A DNA stretch of 64,000 nucleotides from Silene latifolia. Its lineage: Eukaryota > Streptophyta > Magnoliopsida > Caryophyllales > Caryophyllaceae. The DNA is taken from positions 454,163,311 through 454,227,310 of the forward strand of contig NC_133538.1 in assembly GCF_048544455.1 (NCBI RefSeq), in the 5' to 3' direction. The notes below the pieces were generated by a model, which did no database searches, was not told the DNA's origin, and worked only from the letters and a program-made list of their open reading frames with translations. Each line of letters starts with the position of its first letter. Position 1 is the first letter of the stretch. Position numbers and translations under genes: made by a program. Of the stretch, positions 11,012 through 23,852 are shown piece by piece.

Positions 11012-12250
11012 CTGTTTCAGCATACAATTTACACATACTTGCATAGGCACTTAAAACATGTAATTTATACAAATTGAACAATGAATAATCATCTATGTAC
11101 ACAATTTCACCAACCAATTCCCAAATTATATATATAAATTCAGTTCATAGCATTTCGTATTTATCTCTATAGTCAGAAAATTTTAGCATGGATAACATGA
11201 TTTAATCGGCTACTTCAACTGTCATGACATGGCTCAAATACTACTCCATATATACTTGAAAACAGGCGAAACATTCATGTATGCTCATAGAAAGGCAACT
11301 AAGTACACACCATCACCGACATTCAACATTATGAGCAAGCTGCTCAATTCAAATAGTCAGACAGTCTATGCAGCTATAACAATTGTGACATATTTAGCAA
11401 GAATTAACATCACCACTACTATATTAAAGGTTTAAATTTTACATACATCTTCATATTCAACACAAAATCCCAATTATAGAGAACGAATTCCAATTTGGGG
11501 CACTTTTAAGATGGAGTTTTAAGGCAAATTTTAAGGTGAGAATCACAAAAATCATCTTCCTACATGATATAGGCAATATATACTACTCAATTTCATCACT
11601 CAACCATGTATAAGACACCCAAAAATAAATTTGATTTCACAAACCCTAGAAAATTCGTCCCCAAATTTGCAATTTTTATTCTATTTTTAGCACAATAATC
11701 ATCAACAATCATGGAAGGGAAGCATGTGGATCATATCACAACAATTACAAGCAACTTTTCATCCATATATATCAAAATTTGAGATTATTCTAGCATTCCA
11801 ATAGATTCTAAGTGATGAAAACATGAAATTAGGAAGGAAATTCATACCTTTATCAAATAGGAGGTGGAAGAACGAGATCAAACAAAGAAAAGTACCCAAA
11901 TTAATCACCACAACCACAAAGATGTAAGAGTTTTTGAGAGGTTTGAGAGGTTAGGGTTTCGAAATATAAAGAAAGAATAAGAAGAATGAGAAGGAATAAG
12001 GGTTTTAAGAAACCCGTGAAAGCCATTGTACTGTAGCCTACTCGATCGAGTGCCTAGGGTACTCGATCGAGTGCCCTCTACTCGATCGAGTAGGTGCTAT
12101 TTCGCCGAGTATCCGCATAAAATTCCTACATCTCGACGTCATAGCTTCCTAACTAGATCGAGTGAAGTCTACTCGGTCTAGTAAGCACTCGCACTCGGTC
12201 AAGTAAGGTTGAGTACACGGTCAGAATTACAAAATTAGCTGAAGGTTCCT
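11012..12250 (-). other. Non-coding upstream region of the ORF1-type fragment (possible LTR/leader)
   Basis: AT-rich without coding frames. On the minus strand it offers a cluster of ACTCGATCGAGT palindromes (12040-12091), then a TATA-like TTTATATT near 11960, then a GTATG donor-like site near 11846, then the ORF1-type frame at 11011. This resembles a promoter and leader. LTR edges are not identifiable. Confidence 0.35.
12040..12091. promoter_or_regulatory. Palindrome cluster, ACTCGATCGAGT type
   Basis: Three perfect 12-base palindromes ACTCGATCGAGT at 12040, 12061 and 12080, about 20 bases apart. Degenerate relatives follow to about 12205. A TATA-like box lies about 80 bases downstream on the minus strand. 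Confidence 0.55.
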
Positions 12251-13179
12251 GCAAAACAACATTACGTGTCGATCCCAAACCAAGTTCGTAAATCGTCACT
12301 GGTTATCGTACTCACTCATATATCACTATTACTACTCAAATATATCATACCGTCTCATCAGATAGGATTCATATCACATTACGCTACAACAAACTTCACA
12401 CAACATGGTTCACCTGCTACCGAGTCATTCGTATACGCAGTTATGTCATCGTATCATGTCTAAACTCGTCTTACCACATTGCTAGCAACTTATACTTACG
12501 TTAATCAAAACACATAATTAACGATAAATTTTCCATACGTCATCCAAGTGTATTACTATCATGTTCAAGTTTCAACATAAACGAATTATTCTACACAAAT
12601 TAATCACCACACAGCGGAAACTTTCAATCATTAAACATTGCATTTACCCACTACTATCTTGATGTTTCTCATACTATATCTCAACACTTCTTTAGCTGTC
12701 ATTATTATAGCTACGGTAAGACTTATAAACTTGTATAGGACCACCATCACTAACAACCTGAAACAAACACCAAAATTACCACATTTCATACTACAGCATA
12801 CACTTCTACACTTTTCACGCACTTCTATCACATAAAACCTTATACGTTCCTCATTATCGTCACATACGCTCCTCCACTCCATCACCAATTCACCATACAC
12901 GATTCTAACGTAACTATTGTACCAATATCAATTTCAACAAAGACTCAACCACAAACAATTTCCAACATAATCAACATACACGTTAAGTACATACTTACTG
13001 ACTCCATATTCCATACCCAGTGACTGGCTTAAGCACAATGGGGCCAAGATTTTGAAATGAGGGCGCCTACTCACCCAAAATCTAGCATCAGCTGGGGCTC
13101 CCATTACACATACACCAGGTTCATTTTATTAGGCTCGCTACGATCATTAGGCTCATTGGTTACAGGTTCCAAAATCGTC
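12251..13179 (-). other. Coding-free internal region next to the Met-primed LTR
   Basis: C/A-rich on the plus strand with no credible coding sequence. It lies on the inner side of the primer site of LTR 13195-14495, so it is probably what is left of that element's internal domain. The same kind of C/A-rich, gene-free sequence fills 19722-23852. Confidence 0.4.
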
Positions 13180-13191
13180 GCTCTGATACCA
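13180..13191 (-). other. Primer-binding site, initiator tRNA-Met type
   Basis: The minus strand reads TGGTATCAGAGC, the usual site for initiator tRNA-Met, three bases inside the LTR edge at 13195. It shows the element reads on the minus strand. Confidence 0.85.
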
Positions 13192-13194
13192 CTT

Positions 13195-14495
13195 TGTAAC
13201 ACCCCCATATACCGAGGAGCCTTAACCAGACCTTCCTTAGCATATAAGGGTATTACCATCTTGGTTGCGCGAGGTAAGTAGTCATCAAAAGTCGATAAAA
13301 GAACAGTTATAGTTAAATTTACAAAGGTTACAACCAACTAGCAAAACAAAGATACAACTCGTCATCTATACACTGTCTCTATCAGAACTCGTGACGACTC
13401 AGCCCTGCCAGGACTCCAGCTCTCAACCACATCAACACCTGCTAAGACTGACTGCTCACCATAAGGGATCACGGCAGATACATAAACAAACAAGACAACC
13501 ACACCAGGTCAGCAACTGAGGTAAGACACAACACAAACCAACAACACACGTCAACGCAAAACAAAACACAACCAGTCGCACACAATCATACCCACTCCAA
13601 TCAATCTCCGTCACCGACTGTCCACTAGACCAACCCTACCAATGGGGGACCGTAGCCGTTCCCACCTAAGCCCCGCTCATCATACCGAGCGATAACCCTG
13701 TCCCATTAATGTGCACATCCCCTCCCATGGCGGGTTCCACGGAGGGCGAAACTAGGGCGTGAAGCCACTCCCGCAAGTTACTCCACTCAGCCGAGGACGC
13801 ACCTCGGGAACCATAGACAATCAATCACAGACAGCTGCAATACAACAACAACCAATAAACTGTATACACCAACCGACTATCGCATATACTCTGCCACACA
13901 GACACAACAACCACGACTCAACAACCGACACGCTAAACCATCCACAGAAACAGAGTAGGCGAACCTACCTTTAAGCGACTGCACGATTCCATGCCCATAC
14001 ACGCAATACCCAGCAATCAAGCAACACCTATATACACAACATAATCATCTATCACTACCAAACTAACCCTAACTGAAAAGACAAAGATACGGATGATGAT
14101 GACGACATACCTACATGAGGAAACCTGGCAAAGGATCGCTACCCGACTCAAGCTACGCACTTCTAAGGCACAAGGACCTTCAAAGGCTCCCATGGAAGGT
14201 ATATGGTGAAGGGAAGGGAAGGAGGCGACCTAAAGATCTGAAGAAATGAGGCGAAAATGATTTGCGTTTTTAACAAAACACGATTATAAACCCTCGCTGA
14301 AAAGACGCTACTCGATCGAGTGACCCACTTACTCGATCGAGTGGCCCCTACTCGATCTAGTATCCTAGCTACTCGATCGAGTACCACCCATAACTCAAAG
14401 CACAGGATAACTTTGGTACGCACTTCTAAGGACTATTACTGCTCCCAAGGTCTGTCAACGTTGGTCAACTGGTCCCTAAAAGAGCGGGTATTACA
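13195..14495 (-). repeat. 5' LTR of a Met-primed Ty3/gypsy element (1301 bp)
   Basis: Plus-strand edges are TGTAACACCCCCATA and GGGTATTACA, with the Met primer site on the left. It shares long segments with LTR 23868-25265, including the block around CCGTTCCCACCTAAGCCCCG, so both belong to one family but differ at their outer ends. Palindromes at 14310-14382 lie just upstream of a minus-strand TTTATAATC (14284-14291). The outer end abuts an older plus-strand LTR (14496-15831), probably the insertion target. No second copy of this LTR is visible. Confidence 0.75.
14310..14382. promoter_or_regulatory. Palindrome cluster, ACTCGATCGAGT type
   Basis: Perfect copies at 14310, 14331 and 14371, and one variant (CTCGATCTAGT) near 14350. 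The spacing is about 20 bases. A minus-strand TATA-like box starts about 20 bases downstream of the cluster. Confidence 0.55.
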
Positions 14496-15025
14496 GCTGT
14501 TTAGGACGGCTCCTTGAGGGTGGCTGGTGGCGGTAAGGCTGGTGGTTGGGGGATGGTTGGGTGTGTAGTGGTGTGGGCAGGAGGTAGCTGGGTTGGGTGA
14601 TAGCCGTGGTGGCTTGTGGTGACGGGATAGAGGGTGTTTGTGGGTGATGGTTGAACACAGTGTAAACGTGTATGAGAGGGGTATTGTTGGCTGTTTTGTG
14701 ACGGGTTTTCTTTTGGGTTTTTCGGGTTTTTATTTGAGTCCGGTTTTTTTATTATCGTAAACCTTTAATAATAATAATAATTAATTAATTTGAATAATAA
14801 TAATGGAAGATATTAATTAATAATTGATGGAAATTATAATATTTAAGTTAGGTGACGATTTGTGAAGGAATTATAATCGGGTTCGGATTGCTTTAATTAT
14901 TTGGATCGCTTGAACTGCTTAATTGGAATTACTTGCCAGGTAGGGATAAATCTTACTCAACTCTTGTTTAATAATGTTTGGTATAATGGATGATTTGTGT
15001 TAATGTGGAATTTATCATATGTGAA

Positions 15026-15150
15026 TTGTGTTGGTTGATATTATCGTAATTGTTGGAAGGGAGAATTATATTGCTTTGTGTTGGTTGATATTATCGTATT
15101 TGTTGGAAGGGAGAATTATATTGCATTGTGTTGGTTGATATTAATAATTG
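15026..15150 (+). repeat. 50-bp tandem repeat, about 2.4 copies
   Basis: Units beginning TTGTGTTGGTTGATATTA recur at 15026, 15076 and 15126. The first two are nearly identical; the third is partial. They lie inside the LTR remnant 14496-15831. Confidence 0.75.
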
Positions 15151-15221
15151 TGATGAGGTGAATTAAATTGTTATCGTTTATTGTGAATGTGGAAATTGTG
15201 AAAAGCCGTGCTACAATCAGA

Positions 15222-15401
15222 AGTACGTTGTTGAGGGAGTTTGTACTCTGGGGTGTTGGTAATATGTACGTTGTGAGGGAGGGGTACTATTACATGATGG
15301 CGGTACGTTGTTAAGGGAGGAGTACGAAAGTAATGTGAGCACGTTGTTAAGGGAGGTGTGCTAAGTCATGGAAAGGAGCACGTTATTCAGGGAGTTGTGC
15401 T
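15222..15401 (+). repeat. Tandem array of five hairpin-capable units
   Basis: Each unit has a 4-5 base stem around a loop related to GTTGTTGAGGGAG. The stems are AGTAC/GTACT (15222-15247), GTAC/GTAC (15266-15287), GTAC/GTAC (15303-15325), GCAC/GTGC (15339-15361) and AGCAC/GTGCT (15377-15401). The loop sequence is conserved, while stem bases change on both sides together. Function unknown. Confidence 0.6.
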
Positions 15402-15831
15402 ATGGGAATGGAAATTGGATTGCCTATCGTATGTTCTTGTTGTTAAGTGTTTATTCCTATTCAACCTCGTGGTTGACCGTGTATTCGTGAACACCTGTGA
15501 TGAACCATAATGGGGAGCAGATTTGACAGGTACTAAAGATTAGCTGATTTGGGAGCTTATGGGAATGCGAGGATTTGACCAGTCTACCTAGAAGTCTAAA
15601 CCACATAGATTATTTAATCACTTTATTTTTTTTTCGCTGCGAGTTGTATTGTAATTTATATTAAGTTTTAGTTTGATTAAGTTGTAATAAACATGTAATC
15701 GCTAAAGTTTTATTTAAAGTACTTTGGTGAGTTTGACTTTGTTATTCACTACCTCGGGAAACCGAGATAATAACGTTCTTATTTACTTGGGATGTCTAGC
15801 TAAAGGCTCCTAAATAAATGAGTGTGTTACA

Positions 15832-16722
15832 AGTGTACATTGTACAATCCAAAGCAGTATGTTGTCCATATTAATTATTAACTGTAAAAGGATGACGACA
15901 ATACCGAGTATTTTACTCTCTTACCGAAGTGAGTGACAAAGAACCTTAACTTACTAAATAAAGAGTTAAACAACTTTGACTTATTTCTTAAATGAGCTTG
16001 AAGTATTATCCGGATAGCGATATGGTGCCAAAATTTTAAGGATAGATATGTAATTTTATATATATTCAATTAAAATAAAAATCTTACTAAACTTATACCA
16101 AGATAATTTATTTAATATTAACCTAATTTAATTTAAACCATCTCCATATGTGATTTCGTTTCTTCATCTACTTCATACTTCATCTACAAGTCAATGAAAT
16201 AGAAAATTCAACGCGATCCCTCGATGAAAAAGACACTCTTGCGTTTGAAACTTTAGTATAGTACTCCGTATATTGTATCCACTACCTTCACCATGCATCA
16301 AATACTACTCAATCAGTTCTAAATTGAATGTACACGTCATCACTTGTTTGTTCACAAATTGAACGTGCATTCTTCAATCTTCTCTACTCTACAAGCCACT
16401 AAGCCAATATTTTTTTTTACTGTTATTCCTCCTCAAAAAATGGGAAGATGATACAGCTACACATGGTGTATAGAATTTTCATACACAAACTACCATAGTT
16501 ATCTATGTTTGATTAGTTTGGGGTTAGGTTAGTCATTTTACAAATATGGTTAATTCATTAACTAGCCTAGTTTACATCATTTTAGTTTTTTTTTTTTTTT
16601 TTTTTTTTTTCCACATTTAGCAATTTAGCAATTGTAATTAAGTAAAAATGAATTTCCCAATTTGTGTAAATATTTAAAATTAAATTAGGGTTCATCCAAA
16701 AATTGAATTAGTGTTAAAAATA
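15832..16722. other. AT-rich intergenic DNA, no gene seen
   Basis: No coding frame or element end recognised. It has a T run at about 16587-16610. The last seven bases (16716-16722, AAAAATA) look like the target duplication of the next element. Confidence 0.6.
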
Positions 16723-17545
16723 AGGGTTTTTTGTCAAACACAACCTTTAAAAAACTTTTTTTTCCAAACAACACCTTTAAAAAAAAGTTTGTCAAACACA
16801 ACCTTTATAATTTTTTTTTTTGTCAAACACGACTTTTTGGCCGCTTGCAATGGGATGACTTTCAGTCTATATTTGAGATAGCAAACGAGGTCGGTTTGAG
16901 GTGTTCTTCGACTTGTTGGAAAGGTGGGAGTACAAACTTTCTAGGAGTTATCAACACGGTGGCCAAAGGTGGCCTTATGTGGGGTTAATTGGTGCGTAAA
17001 GTAAGGCTGGTCAAAGAAAGAGTTAGAAGTTTGGGTTTACAGTGGGTTGTTAGAGGGGTTTTCGAGGGTCTTTTAATAGGGTTATGATACTTTGTTTAGT
17101 CTGAAATTTGGTATGTAGATTGAAGGGAGTTCAAGGTATATCGTAGTTGTGTTGTTTGTGGTGTCCGTTGGTTGTAAGTAGTGGTTCAGGGGAGTGAATT
17201 GACCCACGGAAAAATCTTACTTTAACTTACATCAACCCCGTGTGACTAGCCTTACTTTATACACTAATCTACCCCTTATAAGGCCATCTTGGACCACCGC
17301 GTTGACATCCGCTGGAAAGCCTATACTCCCACCTTTCTAACGAGTTCAAAAACACCTCAAACCGATTTTATTTGCTATCTCAAACATCAACTGAAAGTCA
17401 CTCCATTACAAGTGCTCAAACTTTGGCCAAAATGTCGTGTTTGACAAAAAAAAAATTATTAAAGGTTGTGTTTGACAAACTTTTTTTTTAAAGGTGGTGT
17501 TTGGAAAAAAAAGTTTTTTAAAGGTTGTGTTTGACAAAAAACCCT
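16723..17545. mobile_element. Foldback/MITE-type DNA element with ~300-bp inverted repeats
   Basis: The left end AGGGTTTTTTGTCAAACACA is repeated inverted at the right end (17526-17545). The inverted similarity runs inward roughly 290-300 bases on each side, including a TTTGAGATAGCAAACGAGG-like segment near 16869 and its counterpart near 17370. AAAAATA flanks both sides (16716-16722 and 17546-17552), a likely 7-base target duplication, although AT-rich. No transposase is encoded. A short frame on the left arm is a by-product of the repeat. Confidence 0.75.
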
Positions 17546-18364
17546 AAAAATAATGAATTTTATCGAAAAAAATTCCCCTAGTTTAATTCATTCCAAAATT
17601 TGACTAAATTTTTTAAGCCGTTCAAATATAGCCTAATTTACCCATATTTCAATTAGTCGGAAAAATCGATCCATCAATTGATGATGATCCCTAATTGAAT
17701 TTGTGAAATTGATGATTAACCCTAATTGATGATCCCTAATTGAATTTTATATCTGAAAATGATAATAAAAAGCAACATTAGACGTTTTTCCTAAGTCATA
17801 GATTATGTTTTATTAATTTTTCACTAATAATGTCACTATTTATGCTATTTTTCTTCAAAAATCCATAAATCATGCAAAAAGACTTCTTTATAGCCAATTA
17901 TTTTACACACATCTTGTAAAATTACATGTGACAACATATTAAATTTCTATGACCAGATTCGAAATTTAAATCATATTAACCTATTTTTCACTTAAATCCG
18001 AATTTAATAATGAAAAATCCATTTTTCGAGCATAACAAGTCCAAAAATTATGAAAATTTACAGGTTATCTCAAAATAATATATGGGACAACATATCCAAA
18101 AATAAACTGAAAATTCGAAGTATAGCTAATTTTAGACCGAAAATGACATTTTTACTCATAAAATCATATTTAAATGCCATTATTGTATTATATGAATAAT
18201 AAAAATCCGTAAATATAACCAAAATATCCTAAAACATTTTAGGACCAGAAATATTAGCATGCATGAATTAATTTCGTGATATATCATAATAACACAAATT
18301 TTACAAGTTTTATATGTTATTCTTATAACTCGGAAAAACTTTTAACCGATTTGCATGCAAATAA
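17546..18364. other. AT-rich region inside the Copia LTR, no gene seen
   Basis: It lies on the inner (primer-site) side of the Copia LTR at 18384, so its right part is presumably Copia internal sequence. No gag or pol residues are recognisable and the boundary of the Copia part is not visible. Confidence 0.45.
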
Positions 18365-18381
18365 CCGTGGCTTTGATACCA
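18365..18381 (-). other. Primer-binding site, initiator tRNA-Met type (Copia)
   Basis: The minus strand reads TGGTATCAAAGCCACGG two bases inside the LTR edge. It differs by one base from the usual TGGTATCAGAGC core. Confidence 0.75.
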
Positions 18382-18383
18382 AT

Positions 18384-19630
18384 TGAAAGAAATGTAGATC
18401 TATATACATAAACATACTCATATATATTATAAATTAATTTGTCATAAAATTAAAGGTGGAACTTATGCATGCAAACTAATTAAAGAAATGAGAAAGAAAC
18501 ATTATTCTTACAATGGGTATTTCGGTTTAAATGGGCACAAAAAAAATCTCCTTTTCTTTTGTTCTTGAGCTTTCCTTTTGGATGAACAAAGATCCAAGTG
18601 TAGGATATCTCCTTAGGAATTATACCCAAAGCTAACTCTTAATCAAATTAATATTATATGAACTAGTACAATATTAATCTTGTGAAAAATGACCCAAAAT
18701 AATTTGGTATTTTGGTTCTCTAAAACCGGTTAGAGGAAAGGAGATGGAAGATTATTTTTCTCTTTCTAAAAACTTAGTTTTTGAATGAATGAATAATGAT
18801 AATCACTCTCACCCTTCATATGGTGAATAATAATTAAAATAAGCAAAAGAACCCTTGTTCTTTTCAAGGGAAAACCGGGTAGGGTGGAGTGGAATGGCCA
18901 ATGCATGGTCTTTGTGCTCTTACACAAAAGACACTAGGTATGCATGCCTAAATTAGAGAAATAATTACATCTTCCACTAACTTAATTAACATTATAAGAA
19001 TATGTTAATTATGCCCAATATTTCGGTCCATATGGATAACATGAATCCATTTTATTTTTGTCAATTGTCAATATGTCACATGTCACATGTAACATAAAAT
19101 TGTCATGTATTTTTAACATATTAAAAATCAACGTATTAATAAAAATACGTCATATACAAAAATTGACTTTAGCAATTCATAATTACTTGTACCAAAATAT
19201 TTTACCAATTTATAAATCATATTTATAATGATTCATTCAAATTTAATTGTTTCCTTAAACAATAATTTCATCTGAGTAATGATACAATATGATTACTCAG
19301 ACCGTATCTCATTTAATCACATTTCAATTTGATACGTAAATCTTACTTTCAAAATCGTCCGTCAATTTTCAAGTAATTTAATTAACTCATAACGTTATAT
19401 GATTAATTAAATGATCAATTAAGAGTGTTGCCCTATAGGTATGACCTAGGGGGTCAACTGATCACCACCGTCACACGACAGTAATGTCAAACTCTAGTCA
19501 GCCAATCATTACCGAATATGTTGACCAGTTGACAGTAAAAAATACTTCCCAATTGTATTCTTAAAATGAGATTTAATAATGATATTTAAATCATATGATC
19601 GCACTATTGTTGAGGACACATTTTCCAACA
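18384..19630 (-). repeat. Copia-type LTR (1247 bp)
   Basis: On the minus strand it starts TGTTGGAAAATGTGTCCTCA, a head typical of plant Ty1/copia LTRs, and ends CATTTCTTTCA next to the primer site. It has no ORF and no palindrome cluster. The outer flank GCTAG (19631-19635) is not found at a matching left end. It appears to have inserted into the LTR tail that resumes at 19631. Confidence 0.75.
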
Positions 19631-19702
19631 GCTAGCTCCATAATACCATCCACTATCAAATCCAAAATCAAGACACTCATAGACATCAAACGGAATGTTA
19701 CA
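19631..19702 (-). repeat. Tail fragment of a gypsy 3' LTR
   Basis: The minus strand begins TGTAACATTCCGTTTGATGT, directly after a polypurine tract (19703-19721) and a GAGGACGAAGTTCC block. These are the normal end of a chromovirus-type internal region. The rest of the LTR was cut by the Copia insertion at 19630. The sequence does not match the head of the LTR at 23868-25265. Confidence 0.55.
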
Positions 19703-19721
19703 TTCTACCACCCTTAAAAGG
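19703..19721 (-). other. Polypurine tract
   Basis: The minus strand reads CCTTTTAAGGGTGGTAGAA immediately before the LTR start. It is preceded by AACTTCGAGGACGAAGTTCC (19722-19741), itself a near-perfect inverted repeat. It primes plus-strand DNA synthesis in LTR elements. Confidence 0.6.
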
Positions 19722-22700
19722 AACTTCGTCCTCGAAGTTTACTCACACTCATAACCTCATCACCCAACTGTCAACACTAGTGAAATAATCTCACACTCCT
19801 AAACATCACGCTACTACAAGCACGGTCATGACCTTTAATAAAATCACCCACAATACGAATCAATCTTTTATTCTACATCAAGACTCAAACTTCCAAATAT
19901 ATTACCATATGCACACCCATCAAAATCTCTTTTATCGCATCCTACTCCTCTTAAGATAAATGTTACGTCCTCGTAGCTCACTAATACTAAATCCTCGATA
20001 TATCTCTACATTATCCTCATCACCACCGCATGTCAAAGATAACCACCTATAACCTAAACACTCGCCATGCACATATCCAAGGCTCTCTTACTTAAACAAC
20101 TCTCATACTTCACTTCACTCGTCACACCACCTAACCTATCCCACAAAATCCTTAGCTTAACCCAAAACTTCACTTGTTCCCTATTACCGCAACATGACAC
20201 ACCTCTCTATATAAACTATATAAAACTCTTATCGCCAAAAGCATAACTCGCGATCCACACTTGTTACGTACTCTCACACTAGATCCCCAAGTTCCTTTCT
20301 TTATTACCGCAAAACTCATACAAAACTTAACATGACACTAATTCCCAACACCCTACACTCACTGTCTCGACAAAGGATTATGAACCACCTACATATATCA
20401 GATCATTACCACACATGTTTTACGAATCACTTGCCATTACCATGTCCACTAAAGCCTTATCTAGAACAAGATCAAAATTACTGTAACAACTTCTCACAAC
20501 CGTGTCCCATCAACGGAATATCACTATACCTTGACAACAACGAAAACATATACAACTCTATTTATATCATACTCTACCCACATACCAAGACTTAACTGGT
20601 AAGAAACATCAATAAACAAGACAACTGTCTATCTGTACAAACTGGAACTCACAGGACGCAACATCAAACAAAACAACAATCTATGTATGACTGGTATGAA
20701 CTTTCGAAACTCGAATCATAATCATCCCGCCTACTCCACCACAACCGGTGACGGCATCGCAACACCGCCACCAACAACCACACCACGGTGCGAAAATACC
20801 CGCATCACAATACTAAATACCGTGCCCGGATCACCACCCGAGGCACCACAACCACATCGATAGACATCACAGCTACATACAATTCCCACAAACACTAACT
20901 CAAAATAACTTCTCAGACAAGAAAAACTTATTCAAATCCACTTTACTAAATCACATCACAACATATTATATGAATTAAACAGATAACCTCATGGATATCA
21001 TCCCCTTACCATATCACAGATTGACATGTATCATGAATACATACAGGTATATAACCGGTCATGCGGATCACTCGAATTATTACCTTTTTAATCATCATTC
21101 AATTAGATTAGTGTACCCAACATGCATTACAGAAAATTCAAATAACAACTTTATGATAATCACACCATATCACGACTTGTGAGGTCAAAACCTCACACAA
21201 AAATTTATATATATATCACAGACCCGTAATCACATCCAACCAGTTAATCCTGATCACGTAAGTTACCACTCAAGATAGGTTACCAGCCGCCTGAGCTTAA
21301 CTCATATGCCCCTCATAACATTTTCTCCCATTCGCACAACCATCACTTCCTGCCAAGTATAACCATACGATTACTATTCAACTATTAGCATCCGCCTCAT
21401 CTAACCACATCTTATACCTTCTCACAATTATACACAACAATCAGGTCCCTACCAAATCAACCTCTTTTGAATTGCTACTTTTCTAATATACCATCACTCT
21501 TAACCATTAGTCACAACCCATAACACCACCACTGTCCGGACATCAAACCTCTTTCACTCATCTCTAAATATCACGATTTCTTTCCTATCTACGGTTAACA
21601 TTCCAAATAACTATCATCAAATTCACCAACAAAATTACATCAGCATCATTCCCAATACTATCTTACTCGTATTTTCATCTAACTCTCCACCAATTGTCTA
21701 TTATCGTGCAAATTCTCCACCAACTTCTTACTCCCTTAATTCCTCGAGACTCATGATTAATCATGTTGTCCTGAAACTTCTGTATAACCATTAACTTACT
21801 TACTCTTGATAGTATCATACATCTCGACGATTCCTTACTTTTATGTCACATAACTCCCAATTGACATTTTCCTAGTTTTACTCCCCTCATTCTTTTCTTG
21901 TACACTCGACAAAATCAATTAACCATTCAACTCCTTATCACTTCTACCTAACTCTTTAGTATTCCGGTTACTTTCTCACTGCTCCAAAACTCATATCTAA
22001 TTATTTCATATCGATATCATCTCACTCTTTCTTATCACAACTATTCTCTTATTATGTTATCAATCACCCTTGCCACTAATCCATCCATGGAATCAACGTT
22101 TACTGTTCAACAATTGCATCTCTAGAAATCAAAATTCCTTTCATACCGCTAATTGCCCAAAGAAATCACACAGTAGTTTTATCTCTTAATAAACCAAATC
22201 TCTCAAACTCATTCACTGTCTACAAATCCACGTCGCGACATGTCTCCACAAAGTTCACTATATACTACTCTTCCCACCCTTTTAAAACGAACTTTCACTA
22301 TGTATATTCTTAACCCACATGACTCCTAACCATCCCCCTCCATAATTCTTTACACATCTCAAGATGCCACCATTTGCGTCCCTCATTTCAATCTTTTCAT
22401 TCTCACGTTCCATAAACTCACATCATCTCTTGCCCACATTCACTTACTTTTACGTTACTCAACACACAACCATATCACTCATCTCATTTCATCTTAGAAA
22501 ACATGCTCTATGTCTCAATTAAGCCACAACGATCTTCCTTTTCTTTTTCCACTATCTATCACAACCACGTATAACTCATGTCCTCCCACCGAACTCATAC
22601 TCACCACAAAAAGCCACTCACTACACCACAAGATTGGGTAACTTACGCGTCAAGACCAACGTACATGTAAAACAATGCATAAAGAAGCAAAATAACAACT

Positions 22701-23852
22701 TTGAATTAAACAAAATATGCAACGAATTCAAAAGATAAGCATATGACCCAAAACAGGGGTCGCTAGATCGAGTACAGGCCACTCGATCGAGTAAGTGACT
22801 TACTCGATCGAGTAGGTGAAGATCAGAAGCACGTAAAACAAATTACCAGGGTTACTCGATCGAGTAACTGACGTACTCGATCGAGTCCCCCCATACTCGA
22901 TCGAGTACCAAGGCTACTCGATCGAGTACCTATGCATTTCTCAGCACTGTCCAGTTTTCGTAAAACAGTCATAACTCACTCATTTCTTGGTCGTTTTGGG
23001 CATGTGACCTATCGTTAGAATCGTAAAAGGACAAGCTATCACCTCCAATTGGAATCACTTTAAGATCATTTATGAATCTCAAGTTATAACAGTTTAAAGA
23101 CAACTTTGTTGTAATCAGACGACATAACTATTGATTTTTACTTCCCAAACGACTTAAACAACCACAAGGTAGACAAAACGACTCAGTACTCATAAAACCA
23201 GTATTGCTAATCATATGTTACTATGTTCAAAAGCCAAGCAACAACATTCATCATGCACATAGATTATTTAACTTGTCAATCACGATTTACCCACATGCTC
23301 TTATTTTATAACTTTACGTACACAATAACATAATATACGACATGAAATCCCCTATTCACATGTTACTAACATAGCAAAAGTAGAAAATCCACTTCCATCA
23401 CATAAACATGTTCTCCACATGAATTTCATATTCTCATGCAATTCCTTAACTCATCTTTTCAACCAAATCATAGATCACATTCATACCCGTATTCATACAA
23501 CTTATTCATCCAATCATATGCACGCAACCATATGCATATACACAATAGTAACCAGTAGTAATTCCCATCACAATTCAGGTTATCATAAAAAAAAATTACT
23601 CTCATCTTTTCCACCATACCTCCATTCAACTATATAACACTCATCCATCCAACACACGCAATAGAGCATTAGTAAACACATAGCGATCCCGACTTATATC
23701 CCATGGTGACCGGTTCAAAATTATAGGGCGAGTTCGCGACTTTAGGACGTCTCCCAAGTCTTTGCATTAGCTCCTACAACCTTTACCCCGGGTTCATTTT
23801 AATTGACTCCCTATATTCATTGGATTCATTGGTTACAGGTTTCAGGATCGTC
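19722..23852 (-). mobile_element. Internal region of a non-autonomous Met-primed gypsy element
   Basis: Between the polypurine tract at 19703 and the Met primer site at 23853 lie about 4.1 kb with no gag, protease, RT or integrase motif on either strand. The plus strand is rich in CA, TCA and ATAC. This is a coding-free (LARD-like) internal domain, or one so decayed that the code is lost. A palindrome cluster (22762-22926) and a segment shared with another element (about 23030-23070) lie in its right part. Confidence 0.55.
22762..22926. promoter_or_regulatory. Palindrome cluster, ACTCGATCGAGT type (internal)
   Basis: Perfect ACTCGATCGAGT copies at about 22781, 22802, 22854, 22875, 22895 and 22915, plus a degenerate first copy at 22762. 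The spacing is about 20 bases, with one gap of 52. It lies in the internal region rather than an LTR, and no clean TATA box is seen beside it. Confidence 0.55.

Larger units (their letters stand above)
14496..15831 (+). repeat. Plus-strand gypsy LTR remnant, 3' end intact
   Basis: The end at 15740-15831 (CTCGGGAAACCGAGAT ... GGCTCC ... GTGTTACA) is homologous to the reverse complements of the inner ends of LTRs 13195-14495 and 23868-25265, so this is the same superfamily on the opposite strand. The head is not recognisable, and no Met primer site follows 15831. It contains a 50-bp tandem repeat and a hairpin array. Probably a truncated or solo LTR. Confidence 0.5.

Noticed and set aside
22762..22926. 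Regularly spaced palindromes as a possible CRISPR-like array
   Set aside because: Spacers are not unique sequences of constant length, the repeats are short palindromes, and the genome is a plant.
20332..23637. Several short plus-strand frames rich in His, Tyr and Asn
   Set aside because: They reflect the C/A-rich composition of a coding-free retroelement interior and lack domains or conserved starts.
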